From positions 1-44,751 of the forward strand of contig WRJX01000095.1 of NCBI GenBank assembly GCA_009778385.1: DNA of 44,751 nt. Direction: 5' to 3'. The stretch's first letter is position 1. Every line of letters begins with the position of its first letter. The notes beneath the pieces are model-generated. The model was not told the origin of the DNA. It searched no databases and saw only the letters and a list, made by a program, of their open reading frames with translations. Below are positions 26,281 through 35,810 of the stretch, piece after piece. Source of the stretch: Candidatus Bathycorpusculum sp. Its GTDB lineage: Archaea > Thermoproteota > Bathyarchaeia > Bathyarchaeales > Bathycorpusculaceae. Made by a program: the position numbers and the translations under genes.

Positions 26281-27215
26281 TGCTTTTCTTCTCCTTTTAT
26301 TAGTTTAAGGTAAGCTTCTTCAAGTGAAGCACGGAAAGTGTTTACTCCAAGAATTTGTCCGTCAGCTTCAACGATGGTTTTTACAATTTCAGGTGTAACT
26401 GCACGGATATCTTCAACACTGACCAATAGGGAGGCTTCTTGAGGTTTTGTATTTACCTCTTTGACTTTGTTATTAGCTTTTAGGGCTTGCAGTATTTTGC
26501 TTGTTATCTGTGTTAAATCTATTTGGATAATTGGATTAGAGATTCTTTCTCGTAGCTCGTCGGGCTTGCCAATGAGGAGACAGCGTCCTTTATTCATCAT
26601 AAGTACGCGATTGCAAAGTTTCTCTGCGTCTTCAAGATGATGAGTGCTTAATAGAATTGTGCATTTTTCACGGTTGCTTAACTGTGCCATAAGGTCACGG
26701 ATTTCTTTTGCAGATTCTGGATCTAAACCAGCTGTGGGTTCATCTAAAAATAGTACAGGTGGCTTATGTACAGTGGCTCGGATTATTGCCAGTTTCTGTT
26801 TCATACCCTTACTAAACGTTCCTGCCTTGTCGTTTCTGCGGTCCCACAGATTAAAGAATTCTAGCAGTTCTTGGATTCTTTTATGTCGTTCTGTGGAGTC
26901 TGCTATGCCGTATGCTTGTGCGAAGAAGTTCATGTTTTCATATGCGGTTAGGCGTTCGTATAGGCTGGGGTTTTCGGTGAGTATGCCTACTGATTGGCGG
27001 ACTTTTATAGGGTTTTCTTGTATGTTGTATCCTGCAACGGTGGCTGTTCCGTGGGTTGGTGAAATGAGGCATGCAAGCATACGGATGGTTGTGGTTTTTC
27101 CAGCTCCGTTTGGACCTAAGAACCCGAATACTTCGCCTCTGTCTATTTTGAATGTAACGTTATCTACTGCCGTTAGGTTACCGTATTTGCGGGTTAGGTT
27201 TTCTGTTTCAATCAT
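26277..27215 (-). CDS. ABC exporter ATP-binding protein (NatA/CcmA-like)
   Basis: A 312-residue ATPase. Walker A is GPNGAGKTTT, the signature is GTFSKGMKQKLAII, Walker B is VLFLDEPTAGLDPES, and the switch His is in STHHLEDAEKLC. A ~90-residue C-terminal extension (after LRERISNPIIQIDL) with strand-helix pattern ends ASLEEAYLKLIKGEEKQ, the tail of DrrA/NatA-type exporters. The ATG of the permease overlaps its stop by four bases. Confidence 0.92.
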   Translation of the reverse strand: MIETENLTRKYGNLTAVDNVTFKIDRGEVFGFLGPNGAGKTTTIRMLACLISPTHGTATVAGYNIQENPIKVRQSVGILTENPSLYERLTAYENMNFFAQAYGIADSTERHKRIQELLEFFNLWDRRNDKAGTFSKGMKQKLAIIRATVHKPPVLFLDEPTAGLDPESAKEIRDLMAQLSNREKCTILLSTHHLEDAEKLCNRVLMMNKGRCLLIGKPDELRERISNPIIQIDLTQITSKILQALKANNKVKEVNTKPQEASLLVSVEDIRAVTPEIVKTIVEADGQILGVNTFRASLEEAYLKLIKGEEKQ

Positions 27216-27556
27216 GCTTTTTTGTGCCCCACTGTTCTTTTTTTAATATAGCGATAATAGCTATTTTAAGTTGAGCAAGTTGTTTTGTTTTATAAGACCG
27301 ATGGAATTATTTATGCAATTGTTTGATTAACGGTATGAAAACCAAAAAACAAAAAGTTGGACCACTAAAGAAAAAGATTAAAACAAAACAATTAAGGGGT
27401 ACTTGCTAAGTTATGTTTTGGGTTTAGTTTAACCAGTAAGAAGGTTTTTAGCTGTTCAGAAGTGCGCTATTTGTATAAGCTATTGCATTTGGGCTCGATA
27501 AGTTTTTATTAGCGTTTGAAACTTACTTGCCCGTATATCTAAAGGATGATTCAAGA
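27216..27556. other. Intergenic region before the FKBP gene
   Basis: Divergent promoter space between the ABC ATPase and the FKBP gene. A 24-codon lysine-rich open frame from about 27335 (MKTKKQKVGPLKKK) has no Shine-Dalgarno and is not called. Nothing else stands out. Confidence 0.4.
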
Positions 27557-28354
27557 ATGACCTTTCAAAAGGGAGACTTCATACTAATTAATTATACTGG
27601 AAAAGTCAAGGAAACAAATGAAGTTTTTGACACAACATATGAAGAAGTATCAAAAAAAGAACGCCTTCATAAAGAAGGAGAAACATACGAGCCTAAACTT
27701 GTTGTTATAGGCGAAGGCTGGGTTCTAAAATCTTTAGACGATGCGCTCTTAGACATGGAATCTGAAAAAGAAGCAATAGTGGAAATTTCAGCAGACAAAG
27801 GATTCGGTCAAAGAGATCCAGAAAAAATTAAACGTGTACCTTTACGTCAATTATTAGCAAAGGAAATAAACCCAATCATTGGAGCACGCATTGAATACCA
27901 AGGTAAAATGGCGGTCGTTCGCTCCATAGGTGCAGGAAGAGTCTTACTTGACTTCAACCCACCCTTAGCGGGAAGAACACTTATTTACGAAGTTGTAACC
28001 CAAAAGAAACTTGACAGTAATGAAGAAAAAATTCTTGCACTTGTACACAGACGTGTTCCAGTAGTTGAGCAAGAAAAATTCAAAATCACAATTCAAAACA
28101 ATGACCTAACAATTGACATGCCAGAAGACACCTTCTATGTTGAAGGTATACAAATCGCAAAACGCGGTATCGCAATGGATATCCAAAAATACTTACCAGA
28201 TCTCGCACAGACACAATTCATTGAAACCTTCAAAGCAGAGCCAAAACCAACAGTCACATATACCCCAACTCAAACACCAGAACCTGAACCTGCACCAGAA
28301 AGTCCAACCGAACCAACACCAGAAGCAGCTCCAGCAGAAGAAACAAAAGCCTAA
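27557..28354 (+). CDS. Long FKBP-type peptidyl-prolyl isomerase with insert-in-flap domain
   Basis: A 265-residue protein folding catalyst. The FKBP core opens FQKGDFILINYTGKVKETNE, with VIGEGWVLKSLDDALLDM and VEISADKGFGQRDPEKIKRV, the junction to the IF chaperone domain. RTLIYEVVTQKK closes the core. A further domain (ALVHRRVPVVEQEKFKI; ITIQNNDLTIDMPE) is typical of the long archaeal FKBP class. The C-terminus is a Pro/Glu/Thr-rich disordered tail from ~225. ATG 27557 with AAAGGATG upstream is preferred to the TTG at 27527. No signal peptide, so it is cytosolic. Confidence 0.93.
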   Translation: MTFQKGDFILINYTGKVKETNEVFDTTYEEVSKKERLHKEGETYEPKLVVIGEGWVLKSLDDALLDMESEKEAIVEISADKGFGQRDPEKIKRVPLRQLLAKEINPIIGARIEYQGKMAVVRSIGAGRVLLDFNPPLAGRTLIYEVVTQKKLDSNEEKILALVHRRVPVVEQEKFKITIQNNDLTIDMPEDTFYVEGIQIAKRGIAMDIQKYLPDLAQTQFIETFKAEPKPTVTYTPTQTPEPEPAPESPTEPTPEAAPAEETKA

Positions 28355-28540
28355 ACGCTAGATAAGCGTTTTAACATTTTTCTTTTTTAATCCATATCAG
28401 TAACTTTCAACTCTTTTAGGCTTCCTTTTAGCGGTTTGTAGTGAAAGAAAAGATTAAATCAGCCAATCCACTCTAGAATTATTACTAAATTTTTCTGTAA
28501 ATCAATAAGAACCCAAACAAGTTGAGATGAAGAGAGCAAA

Positions 28541-28930
28541 ATGGATCATACAATTGTTCATTTTGAGATTCCAGCAGTGGATGTTGAAAAGCTAAGGCAG
28601 TTTTATGAACAGGTTTTTGGATGGAAAATCATAGAGTACCCTGGACCAAATGATTACTGGATAATTCAAACCGTGCCCACTGATGAAAAAGGTATGCTAC
28701 AACACCCAGGTGTAAACGGTGGCATGTACAAAAAACCTCAACCAGACATTAAACCCATCAACTATTACTCTGTGGAATCAATCACTGATTTTTTAGCAAA
28801 AATTGAGAACCTCGGCGGAAAAGTAATTTCTCCTAAACAAGAAGTACCCGATGTTGGATGGGTGGCAGCTGCCACAGATCCAGAAGGCAATCAATTTGCA
28901 CTTATTGAACCATTTCAAAAAAAGGTTTAA
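28541..28930 (+). CDS. VOC-family protein (glyoxalase/bleomycin-resistance fold)
   Basis: A 129-residue protein. HTIVHFEIPAVDVEKLRQFY followed by FGWKI is the standard opening of one paired beta-alpha-beta-beta-beta module. VAAATDPEGNQFALIEP is its closing strand, with the metal-ligand Glu. Two modules per chain make the metal site. The specific reaction is unknown. Its stop overlaps the convergent egsA gene by four bases. Confidence 0.85.
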   Translation: MDHTIVHFEIPAVDVEKLRQFYEQVFGWKIIEYPGPNDYWIIQTVPTDEKGMLQHPGVNGGMYKKPQPDIKPINYYSVESITDFLAKIENLGGKVISPKQEVPDVGWVAAATDPEGNQFALIEPFQKKV

Positions 28931-29964
28931 TCAATAACTTTTGTTGCTTTAGCAACTGTTTGGCATGCCTCATAGTTAGGCAATAGTTTATGCAGAATAG
29001 TGTAACGTTCAGGACGTATAGTTGAAGCTAATTCTAAAGCTTTGACCACATCTTCATCTTTTACGCCTAACTCTTTAGCAGTTGTAGGAGCCCCAATCTG
29101 TTTAAGTGCATCTCTGATCCGCTGCCAGTCTGTTCCGTGAAGAAAAGCAGTCAAAATTGAACCAATACCCACCTGTTCTCCATGCATGGCATGACTGGAA
29201 CTAACCACATCTAAAGCATGACTAAACAAGTGCTCAGAACCACTACAAGGTCTACTGCTTCCAGCAATACTCATAGCTACACCACAACTAATCAATGCTT
29301 CAAGTAGAACACGCAAGCCACCAACGTTTCCAGGTTGAATTAAAGAAGCATTTTCAGCAATCAACTTTGCACTCATCAAAGCTAAACTTGAAGCATATTC
29401 ACCATAATACTCGTTTTTTTCTATGTTAGCAAGTTCCCAGTCTTTTACAGCAGTAAACTTTGCAATTACGTCGCCACAACCGCTTATAACTGAACGCCAT
29501 GGGGCTAATGAAATTATGTCTGTATCAGCAATTATTGCAAGAGGTGCCTGAGCCATTATTGAGTAGGGTTTATCTGCGCCCTTAATGGAGGCTAAAGGAC
29601 TAGCGAGTCCATCATGAGAAACTGTTGTGGGAATGCTGATAAATGGAATGTTTTGTCTGTTACTACTAGCTTTAGTGGCATCAATTATTGTTCCACCACC
29701 AACACCAAAAAGGACCTGGGGTTTAATGTTTATGACCTGTTCCTCGATTAAGGCTATGTCTTTCATGGTTATTGTTTCAACAAGCAACGCATATGGGCTC
29801 ATTCCTGCCTGTTCAAGGAAATTATAGACTTGTTTACCTGCTACCTCATAGCTTTTTGTGCCAGAAATAATTAAAGCGGCATCTTTGAGGTTTAATCGTC
29901 GTGTAACTTCGATAACTCTGTTTAAGACACCATTTCCAACAATTACTTCACGTGGAAGTTGCAT
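28927..29964 (-). CDS. egsA: sn-Glycerol-1-phosphate dehydrogenase
   Basis: A 345-residue enzyme that reduces dihydroxyacetone phosphate to sn-glycerol-1-phosphate, the backbone of archaeal lipids. LFGVGGGTIIDATKASS binds NAD(P). Zinc and substrate residues lie in IPTTVSHDGLASPLASIKG, SGSEHLFSHALD and MHGEQVGIGS. The length fits EgsA. ATG 29964 gives the family start MQLPREVIVGNGVL; a TTG at 29985 is possible. This gene is diagnostic for Archaea (bacterial AraM aside). Confidence 0.93.
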   Translation of the reverse strand: MQLPREVIVGNGVLNRVIEVTRRLNLKDAALIISGTKSYEVAGKQVYNFLEQAGMSPYALLVETITMKDIALIEEQVINIKPQVLFGVGGGTIIDATKASSNRQNIPFISIPTTVSHDGLASPLASIKGADKPYSIMAQAPLAIIADTDIISLAPWRSVISGCGDVIAKFTAVKDWELANIEKNEYYGEYASSLALMSAKLIAENASLIQPGNVGGLRVLLEALISCGVAMSIAGSSRPCSGSEHLFSHALDVVSSSHAMHGEQVGIGSILTAFLHGTDWQRIRDALKQIGAPTTAKELGVKDEDVVKALELASTIRPERYTILHKLLPNYEACQTVAKATKVID

Positions 29965-30302
29965 GTAATGATAAGGTAATGTCAAGACTGTTCACATTAT
30001 GTTTTGAGGCAGTATAAAATCGGGTTTTTGGTGTTTAAACTTTTTTGATTTAAAAACATAATCAGACGTATGTATTTAGCTCCATGTACAGTTTATGAAC
30101 ATTATTTCAATAATACTGCGATAATATTGCATTTTGCTTATAAACTCTCTCAATTAGTTAAATATGTTGGTAAGGGCAAGCATATTAAAGTCTAATTACG
30201 GGTTACCATAATATTTAATTAGGCTGTCAGAAAGATATCATGATGCTACTTCCTACGTGATAATATATACCATAAATCAATTTTAGGGAGAAGGTAAAAT
30301 AC
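29965..30302. promoter_or_regulatory. Divergent egsA/psmB promoter region
   Basis: This region separates egsA (leftwards) and the proteasome gene (rightwards). For psmB, AT-rich TATA candidates are AATATTTAATT near 30210 and ATAATATATACC near 30262. TAGGGAGAAGG before ATG 30303 is the ribosome binding site. No operator can be assigned. Confidence 0.4.
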
Positions 30303-30953
30303 ATGTCATCACAAAATAATGTTGCTAACGAGTTAGTCCTTAAAGGAACAACAACAATAGGTGTCGTTTGCACAGATGGAGTAATTCTCGCATCAGACAC
30401 CAGAGTTACCATGGGGTATTATATCGCCCATAAATTCGGAAAAAAAGTTTACAAAGTTGATGATCATTTAGGGATGACTATTGCAGGAACAGTTGCCGAT
30501 GCACAAAAGGTAGTTGATATATTAACAGCAAATGCAAAACTCTATAAAATAAACATGAATCGTCCAATGCCAGTTGTTTCTGCAGCCCGTCTAGTTGCAA
30601 ACATTTTGTTTAACAACCGATATATTCCTCTGTCAACTCAAGTTCTAGTTGGTGGCATTGATGAAACTGGACCTCACGTTTTCAATTTAGACCCTTACGG
30701 CAGTTTAATGGAAGAAAAATCTGTTTCAACAGGTTCAGGTTCGCCGGTGGCTTACGGCATACTGGAAGATAAGTATCGTGAAGGGTTAACGATCAAAGAA
30801 ATGTTACCTACAATTGCAAAAGCAGTTAATGCTGCCATGAAACGTGATGTTGCAAGCGGCAACAGTTACAACATTACCATAATTGATGCTAACGGCTACA
30901 AGGAGCTTACAGAACAAGAGAAGCGTGAGCTTCTTTCAAACATGGGAAGTTAA
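30303..30953 (+). CDS. psmB: Proteasome beta subunit
   Basis: A 216-residue precursor of the 20S core protease. A 15-residue propeptide ends in Gly just before Thr16 (LVLKG/TTTIGVV), the N-terminal nucleophile after self-cleavage. In mature numbering, Asp17 (ASDTR) and Lys33 (HKFGKK) of the catalytic set are present, as is the conserved STGSGSPVAYG loop. AGGGAGAAGG precedes ATG. It is followed four bases later by aCPSF1, an association of protein and RNA turnover genes known in archaea. Confidence 0.96.
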   Translation: MSSQNNVANELVLKGTTTIGVVCTDGVILASDTRVTMGYYIAHKFGKKVYKVDDHLGMTIAGTVADAQKVVDILTANAKLYKINMNRPMPVVSAARLVANILFNNRYIPLSTQVLVGGIDETGPHVFNLDPYGSLMEEKSVSTGSGSPVAYGILEDKYREGLTIKEMLPTIAKAVNAAMKRDVASGNSYNITIIDANGYKELTEQEKRELLSNMGS

Positions 30954-30957
30954 AAAG

Positions 30958-32883
30958 TTGGCGAGAACACAAGACAAAGACAAAGATAAGATAGAGATAA
31001 CTCATTATATTTTACAGCATGTTCCAAGAGAAGCAGAAGTTACTCGAATTGAATATGAGGGGCCAATGCTCTCAGTTTATACAAAAAAACCAGAAATGCT
31101 GGTTGATCAAAGTAGTGTGATTGCTGAAATAGTTGGTGTTATTCGCAAAAGAATTGTTGTCAGGCCAGATCCTTCAGTGCGATTACCTGAAGCAGAAGCA
31201 GAAAAAATCACACGAGAATTAATAGCGCCAGAAGCAGAAATCACCGATATTAATTTTGACCCAAGCCTAGGTGAAATAATTATTGAAACCAAAAAACCAG
31301 GCTTAGTCATAGGTAGAAACGGTGCAGTATTACAAGAAATTATAAAGAAAACAAAATGGCGTCCACACGTTTTACGGAGTCCGCCTATCAAATCAAAAAT
31401 TGTCACACACATGCGTCACTATTTGCATTCAGAAAGTAAAGAGCGAGAGAGAATTCTGCGTACTGTTGGTGAACGCATTTTCCGACCAAAAACCTATGAT
31501 GTGGGTGATATCCGCATAACTGTCTTAGGTGGTGCGCAAGAAGTCGGACGTTCAGCGTTTTTGGTTAAAACTCGTGAAAGTAGTGTTCTTTTGGATTGCG
31601 GCATTAATCCAGGCTCTAATAGGCCTTTTGAGTCTTTTCCAAGGTTTGATTCACCAGAATTTCAAATCGACAACCTCGATGCAGTAGTTATTAGCCATGC
31701 ACATCTTGATCACTGTGGTCTTGTGCCATTTCTTTACAAGTATGGTTATGATGGACCATTATACTGTTCAGCACCAACCTCGAATTTGATGACTATGCTG
31801 CAGATGGACTATTTGGATGTTGCCAGCAAACAGGGTGTTACACCCTTCTATGATCAAAAAGATGTACGTGAATGTGTCCTTCACACTATTCCATTGCGTT
31901 TTGGTGTTGTCACAGACATTGCACCAGACATCCGCTTAACATTACACAATTCAGGTCACATCTTAGGCGCTTCAATGCTTCACTTACACATTGGCGAAGG
32001 CTTACACAACATTGTTTATACGGGCGATTATAAATTCGGTAGAACTATGCTTTTAGAAGCTGCAACAACAGAGTTTCCACGTATAGAAACAGTCATCACT
32101 GAATCTACTTACGGTGGCGCTGAAGATTTCATGCCCTCACGAGTGGAAGCAGAAGAACATTTAACAAAAATAATCAACCAGACACTTGAACGCAAAGGCA
32201 AAGTCCTAATCCCAGTTCCCGCCGTGGGCAGAGCACAAGAACTCATGCTAATCATTGACGGTTATATGAAAAGAGGCATGATGAAAGAGGCACCTGTTTT
32301 CATTGAAGGCATGATTAGCGAAGCAACAGCCATCCACACCGCTTACCCTGAATATCTAGGTAGAGAAGTACGCCACAGTATTCTGCACCAAGAGGTTAAC
32401 CCATTCCAATCTGACTACTTCACAATAGTGGAGCACCCAAGTGTGCGTCAAAGCATCATTGAAGGAGAACCATGCATTGTCCTTGCAACATCAGGTATGC
32501 TAGAAGGTGGACCAGTAATTGAGTACTTCAAAAACTGGGCAAACGATGAACGTAACACAATCATCTTTGTGAGCTACCAAATTGAAGGAACCATGGGCAG
32601 ACGTGTTCAAAAAGGTGTTAATGAAGTTACAATGATGGATAACGAAGGCAGAATGGCTGCACTACAAGTAAAGATGCAGACAGAAACAATCAACGGTTTT
32701 TCAGGTCACTCAGACAGACGACAACTAGTAAACTACTTAACGCATCTAAAGCCAAAACCAGAGCGCATCTTTATCGTTCATGGCGAAAAACAGAAGACAA
32801 TGAGTTTTGCAAACTTCCTTGCAAACAAAGCAAACATTAACGCTATAGTTCCAGGTGTACTGGAAACATTTAGGCTGCTGTAG
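30958..32883 (+). CDS. aCPSF1: KH-domain/beta-CASP metallo-beta-lactamase ribonuclease
   Basis: A 641-residue archaeal ribonuclease and termination factor. The N-terminal ~150 residues hold KH-like RNA-binding modules (IIIETKKPGLVIGRNGAVLQ). The metallo-beta-lactamase domain begins ITVLGGAQEVGRSAF and has SHAHLDHCGLVPF (zinc motif), HNSGHILGASMLH and YTGDYKFGRTML. The beta-CASP part includes TESTYGGAED and ends with GFSGHSDRRQL and FIVHGEKQKT. The family cuts RNA 3' ends and ends transcription at U-rich sites. TTG 30958, four bases after the psmB stop, gives the usual length. Its 3' end overlaps convergent sepF by 14 bases. Confidence 0.94.
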   Translation: MARTQDKDKDKIEITHYILQHVPREAEVTRIEYEGPMLSVYTKKPEMLVDQSSVIAEIVGVIRKRIVVRPDPSVRLPEAEAEKITRELIAPEAEITDINFDPSLGEIIIETKKPGLVIGRNGAVLQEIIKKTKWRPHVLRSPPIKSKIVTHMRHYLHSESKERERILRTVGERIFRPKTYDVGDIRITVLGGAQEVGRSAFLVKTRESSVLLDCGINPGSNRPFESFPRFDSPEFQIDNLDAVVISHAHLDHCGLVPFLYKYGYDGPLYCSAPTSNLMTMLQMDYLDVASKQGVTPFYDQKDVRECVLHTIPLRFGVVTDIAPDIRLTLHNSGHILGASMLHLHIGEGLHNIVYTGDYKFGRTMLLEAATTEFPRIETVITESTYGGAEDFMPSRVEAEEHLTKIINQTLERKGKVLIPVPAVGRAQELMLIIDGYMKRGMMKEAPVFIEGMISEATAIHTAYPEYLGREVRHSILHQEVNPFQSDYFTIVEHPSVRQSIIEGEPCIVLATSGMLEGGPVIEYFKNWANDERNTIIFVSYQIEGTMGRRVQKGVNEVTMMDNEGRMAALQVKMQTETINGFSGHSDRRQLVNYLTHLKPKPERIFIVHGEKQKTMSFANFLANKANINAIVPGVLETFRLL

Positions 32884-33409
32884 TAGGCAGCGACTCATTT
32901 TCTACTGGCGCTTTTTCACGCCAAATTCTAATATTTTTTGGGCAAATAACAACGCGCTCTTCACCCAAACGGGCAATATCTCCACCTATAGACTCAGTGA
33001 AAGCATAAAGCTCATTTACCGCGCTTTTTACGGATTCAATGCTTTTGCTTGCAAGAGGGGTAATACGCAAAATCAAAATGTTACCGTTTTGGACTTCAAT
33101 TTTTATGTCCTCTATATCCGATGGATCACGAAGTGGCATAGCCTTAAGATATGTTTTGCATACAACTGCCGGAACTGGAATGTCAGGTTCAGATGACTCA
33201 ACAACAACTGCTGGCTCAAACGATACAGGCTCAACCGTAGGTTGGTTTTCTGATAGTACAAGTTTAGGCTCTTCAGGCGCGTTTTCTTCAACTAAAGCAT
33301 CTTGGGCTACTTCTTCTGTTTGTTCCTGTTTGGATTCCTGAATATTTTCAGCTGTTTGCTCTGGTGGATTTTGCTTTTTTTGTTTGCGGAATAGTCCAAA
33401 GGCTGGCAT
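32870..33409 (-). CDS. sepF: SepF-like cell-division protein
   Basis: A 179-residue protein. The short N-terminus MPAFGLFRKQKKQ can form the membrane-binding amphipathic helix. An acidic Gln/Glu/Pro linker of ~75 residues follows. The SepF core starts near KTYLKAMPLRDPSDIEDIKI, with QNGNILILRITPLASKSIES and a YAFTESIGGDIARLGEERVV segment. In archaea SepF anchors FtsZ to the membrane. ATG 33409 is chosen because GGGGACGAAATC precedes it and it gives the family start. The stop overlaps the end of aCPSF1, transcribed the other way. Confidence 0.85.
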   Translation of the reverse strand: MPAFGLFRKQKKQNPPEQTAENIQESKQEQTEEVAQDALVEENAPEEPKLVLSENQPTVEPVSFEPAVVVESSEPDIPVPAVVCKTYLKAMPLRDPSDIEDIKIEVQNGNILILRITPLASKSIESVKSAVNELYAFTESIGGDIARLGEERVVICPKNIRIWREKAPVENESLPTTAA

Positions 33410-33824
33410 GATTTCGTCCCCTTCAAACAGTATAAGTTGCAACAGTTAAGCGTTTCTTAATTCAAGACTGAAAAAACTACCACTAACATGTATTGGGATG
33501 AACAATTACTATAAAAACACAAGCTCCAAAGGCTTGTATCAACCATTTTTTCATTTAAGCCGTCCAAGTTTATTAAAATGCGTGTGTTGATAACGCCAAA
33601 CGTTGTTTTTTGAGCTAATTATATTTTAGCTGTTGTTGCCATAAGGTTTTTGTAACTACTAAAGGGTTTTACTTTATTTTTTCTTGTTCCACTCTGGAGT
33701 ATAGCCCACAGTGTTCTGAAGCACTTATTAAAAAATAGTTTTTGAACATCTCGAACGGGTTATTAGAATAATATTTTTAATGCTCTAAACCAATATTACT
33801 ATTGTAGGTTTTTGAGGAGAAAAA
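33410..33824. other. Intergenic region between sepF and the phosphoribosyltransferase
   Basis: Divergent promoter space with no gene. A small hairpin ACAAGC-N7-GCTTGT sits near 33519-33537, followed by a run of T. Its role is unclear as no gene on the plus strand ends nearby. Confidence 0.4.
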
Positions 33825-34472
33825 ATGCCAATTTTTTTGAATCGAATTGACGCAGGACGACAATTAGCTGATGCCCTAAAAACACAGTCTTTTGTGGATG
33901 GCTTGATTTTAGCTATTCCACGTGGTGGAGTGGTAATTGGCTTTGAGGTTGCTGAAACATTAGAATTGCCTTTGGATATTATTATTCCAAGAAAAATTGG
34001 ATCACCAGAAAATCCAGAGTTGGCCATAGGAGCCATGACTGAGGATGGAACAGCCATTTTGGATGAAAACTTGATATCCTACCTGAACGTGTCCAAGGAT
34101 TACATTTATCATGAAAGTGAAAAACAGAAACAGGAAATTCAACGTCGGATGCAGGTATACCGTCAAAATGAACCATACCCAGATCTAGAAGGCAGAGATG
34201 TAATTGTTGTTGATGATGGAATAGCTACAGGGTCTACTATGAAGGCAGCGTTGGTTTCGGTTAAAAATAGGGGTGCAAAATCAGTGATTGCGGCTATTCC
34301 AGTTGGACCAACAACAACTATTGAAGAGTTAAAGCAACAGGCGGATCGCGTGTTCTGTTTGTATATGCCTGAGGTTTTCTATGCTATAGGAGAGTTTTAT
34401 GATGATTTTACCCAGACCAGTGATGTTGAAGTTATTGATTTGCTAAGGAAAAATAGGCAACACATGTCTTGA
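33825..34472 (+). CDS. Phosphoribosyltransferase-fold protein
   Basis: A 215-residue PRTase of the type I fold. The PRPP-binding loop reads DVIVVDDGIATGSTMKAAL, with two Asp followed by the Thr/Gly turn. The N-terminal hood region (LILAIPRGGVVIGFEVAETL) and PRKIGSPENPELAIGAMTED resemble the broad group of uncharacterised PRTases sometimes fused to hydrolases. The base substrate is not recognisable, and it may act on phosphorylated metabolites or be regulatory. GAGGAG lies six bases before ATG. Confidence 0.85.
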   Translation: MPIFLNRIDAGRQLADALKTQSFVDGLILAIPRGGVVIGFEVAETLELPLDIIIPRKIGSPENPELAIGAMTEDGTAILDENLISYLNVSKDYIYHESEKQKQEIQRRMQVYRQNEPYPDLEGRDVIVVDDGIATGSTMKAALVSVKNRGAKSVIAAIPVGPTTTIEELKQQADRVFCLYMPEVFYAIGEFYDDFTQTSDVEVIDLLRKNRQHMS

Positions 34473-34555
34473 AAACTATGTAGGAGTGAGATGAATATTT
34501 AAGTTTTCAGTCAAAATTTTTGTTGTCCCTTTAGAGTAAATTGGTTGTCAAATGG

Positions 34556-35803
34556 TTATTTTTTGAGTATTGATAAGAGTTCTGTTTGGTTTTTAACAAG
34601 TATGGCACCGTGTTCTTTGAGTTGTTGCATTAGACTGGTTGCTTTTCCGTGTGTGAAATCTCGTTCTTCTAGAGGGTTTTCGTCTATGACGTATGTGGGG
34701 ATGCCACGTTTGGTTGCGTCTATTGCGGCTTCCAAGTTTTTGATATTACCTAAGCCAAAAGGGACAGCTGTTAGGATAACTATGTTTGCGTTTTTGATCA
34801 TTGCAAGGTTAGCTTCATGTGCTTTGTTGGTTATTGCTGAGAATGGTGGGTCGGATACAGAGAGTATTTTTAGTAGGGTGCAGGTTTCAAAGTCAGAGTC
34901 TGCGGTGTTTAAAACTCCAGCTGAAATGTTGTAGCCTTCGTCGCGGAATGTTTTAAGTATGGGTGTTCCGGTTCCTGCGCCGCAGATTATATGTATGGAG
35001 CAGTTTTTTTCTTCAGATGGTTTTTTGGGTGAGAGTGGGATGATGTAGGGTGAGTTTGTTACTATGTTTTTGTGGACTATTGAGTCAACGCCGAAGACGT
35101 TTTGGATGTTTTCTGTGGTCATGACTTTTTCGACTGGACCGAGTGCAAATATTGTACCGGCTTTGAGTAGTAGAATTGTGTCACAGTATCGGCTGGCCAT
35201 ATTTAGGTCGTGTATGACGGCGAGTACGGCTAAGTTGTTTTTGGTGCAGAGGTTTTTGACTAGATCCATGAGTTCTATTTGGTTGATTATGTCAAGGTGG
35301 CTCATTGGTTCGTCGAGGAGGAGGATTTTTGGTTCTTGTGCTATAGCGCGTGCAATGATTACTCGTTGTGCCTCGCCGCCGCTTAGCTCATTGATTGGCC
35401 TGTTTGCAAGGTTCCATGTGTTGGTTAGTTCCATTGCTTTTTTGGCTATGTCTATGTCTTTGGTGTTTTCCATTTGAAAGTCGCCCAAATGGGGGTTGCG
35501 TCCCATTAAGACGACATCCATTGCTGAGAAGTTAAAGCCGACGTTGTTGTATTGTGGTACTACGGCCATTTTTTGGGCTACTTGTTTAGGTTTTAGTGTA
35601 TAGATGTCTTCTTTATCAATTAAGATGGAGCCAGCATGTGGTTTTAGTACTCTGCTTATGCTTTTTAGAAGGGTTGTTTTTCCAGAGCCGTTTGGGCCTA
35701 ATATGCCTATGAAGCATCCGGGTTTGACTTCTAGATTGATGTTAGATAGGATTTTTGTAGAGCCATAGCGGCATTCTATACCGTTTATGTTTAATGTGAC
35801 CAT
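34556..35803 (-). CDS. btuD: Corrinoid ABC transporter ATPase BtuD with extra C-terminal domain
   Basis: A 415-residue protein. Residues 1-~245 are a FecE/BtuD-type ATPase: Walker A GPNGSGKTT (36-44), signature NELSGGEAQRVIIARA, Walker B LLLDEPMSHLDI, and switch His in AVIHDLNMAS. The last ~150 residues add a Rossmann-like domain opening SIHIICGAGTGTPILKTF, with AGVLNTADSDFETC, VVILTAVPFGLGN-like strands and VIDENPLEERDFTHGKATSL. Related fusions occur, to my memory, with corrinoid transporters; the domain's function is unknown. GAAGGA precedes ATG. It starts seven bases after btuC. Confidence 0.85.
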   Translation of the reverse strand: MVTLNINGIECRYGSTKILSNINLEVKPGCFIGILGPNGSGKTTLLKSISRVLKPHAGSILIDKEDIYTLKPKQVAQKMAVVPQYNNVGFNFSAMDVVLMGRNPHLGDFQMENTKDIDIAKKAMELTNTWNLANRPINELSGGEAQRVIIARAIAQEPKILLLDEPMSHLDIINQIELMDLVKNLCTKNNLAVLAVIHDLNMASRYCDTILLLKAGTIFALGPVEKVMTTENIQNVFGVDSIVHKNIVTNSPYIIPLSPKKPSEEKNCSIHIICGAGTGTPILKTFRDEGYNISAGVLNTADSDFETCTLLKILSVSDPPFSAITNKAHEANLAMIKNANIVILTAVPFGLGNIKNLEAAIDATKRGIPTYVIDENPLEERDFTHGKATSLMQQLKEHGAILVKNQTELLSILKK

Positions 35804-35810
35804 TTTCCTT

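Noticed and set aside
27335-27409. 24-codon Lys-rich frame MKTKKQKVGPLKKK
   Set aside because: No Shine-Dalgarno and too short to judge by composition.
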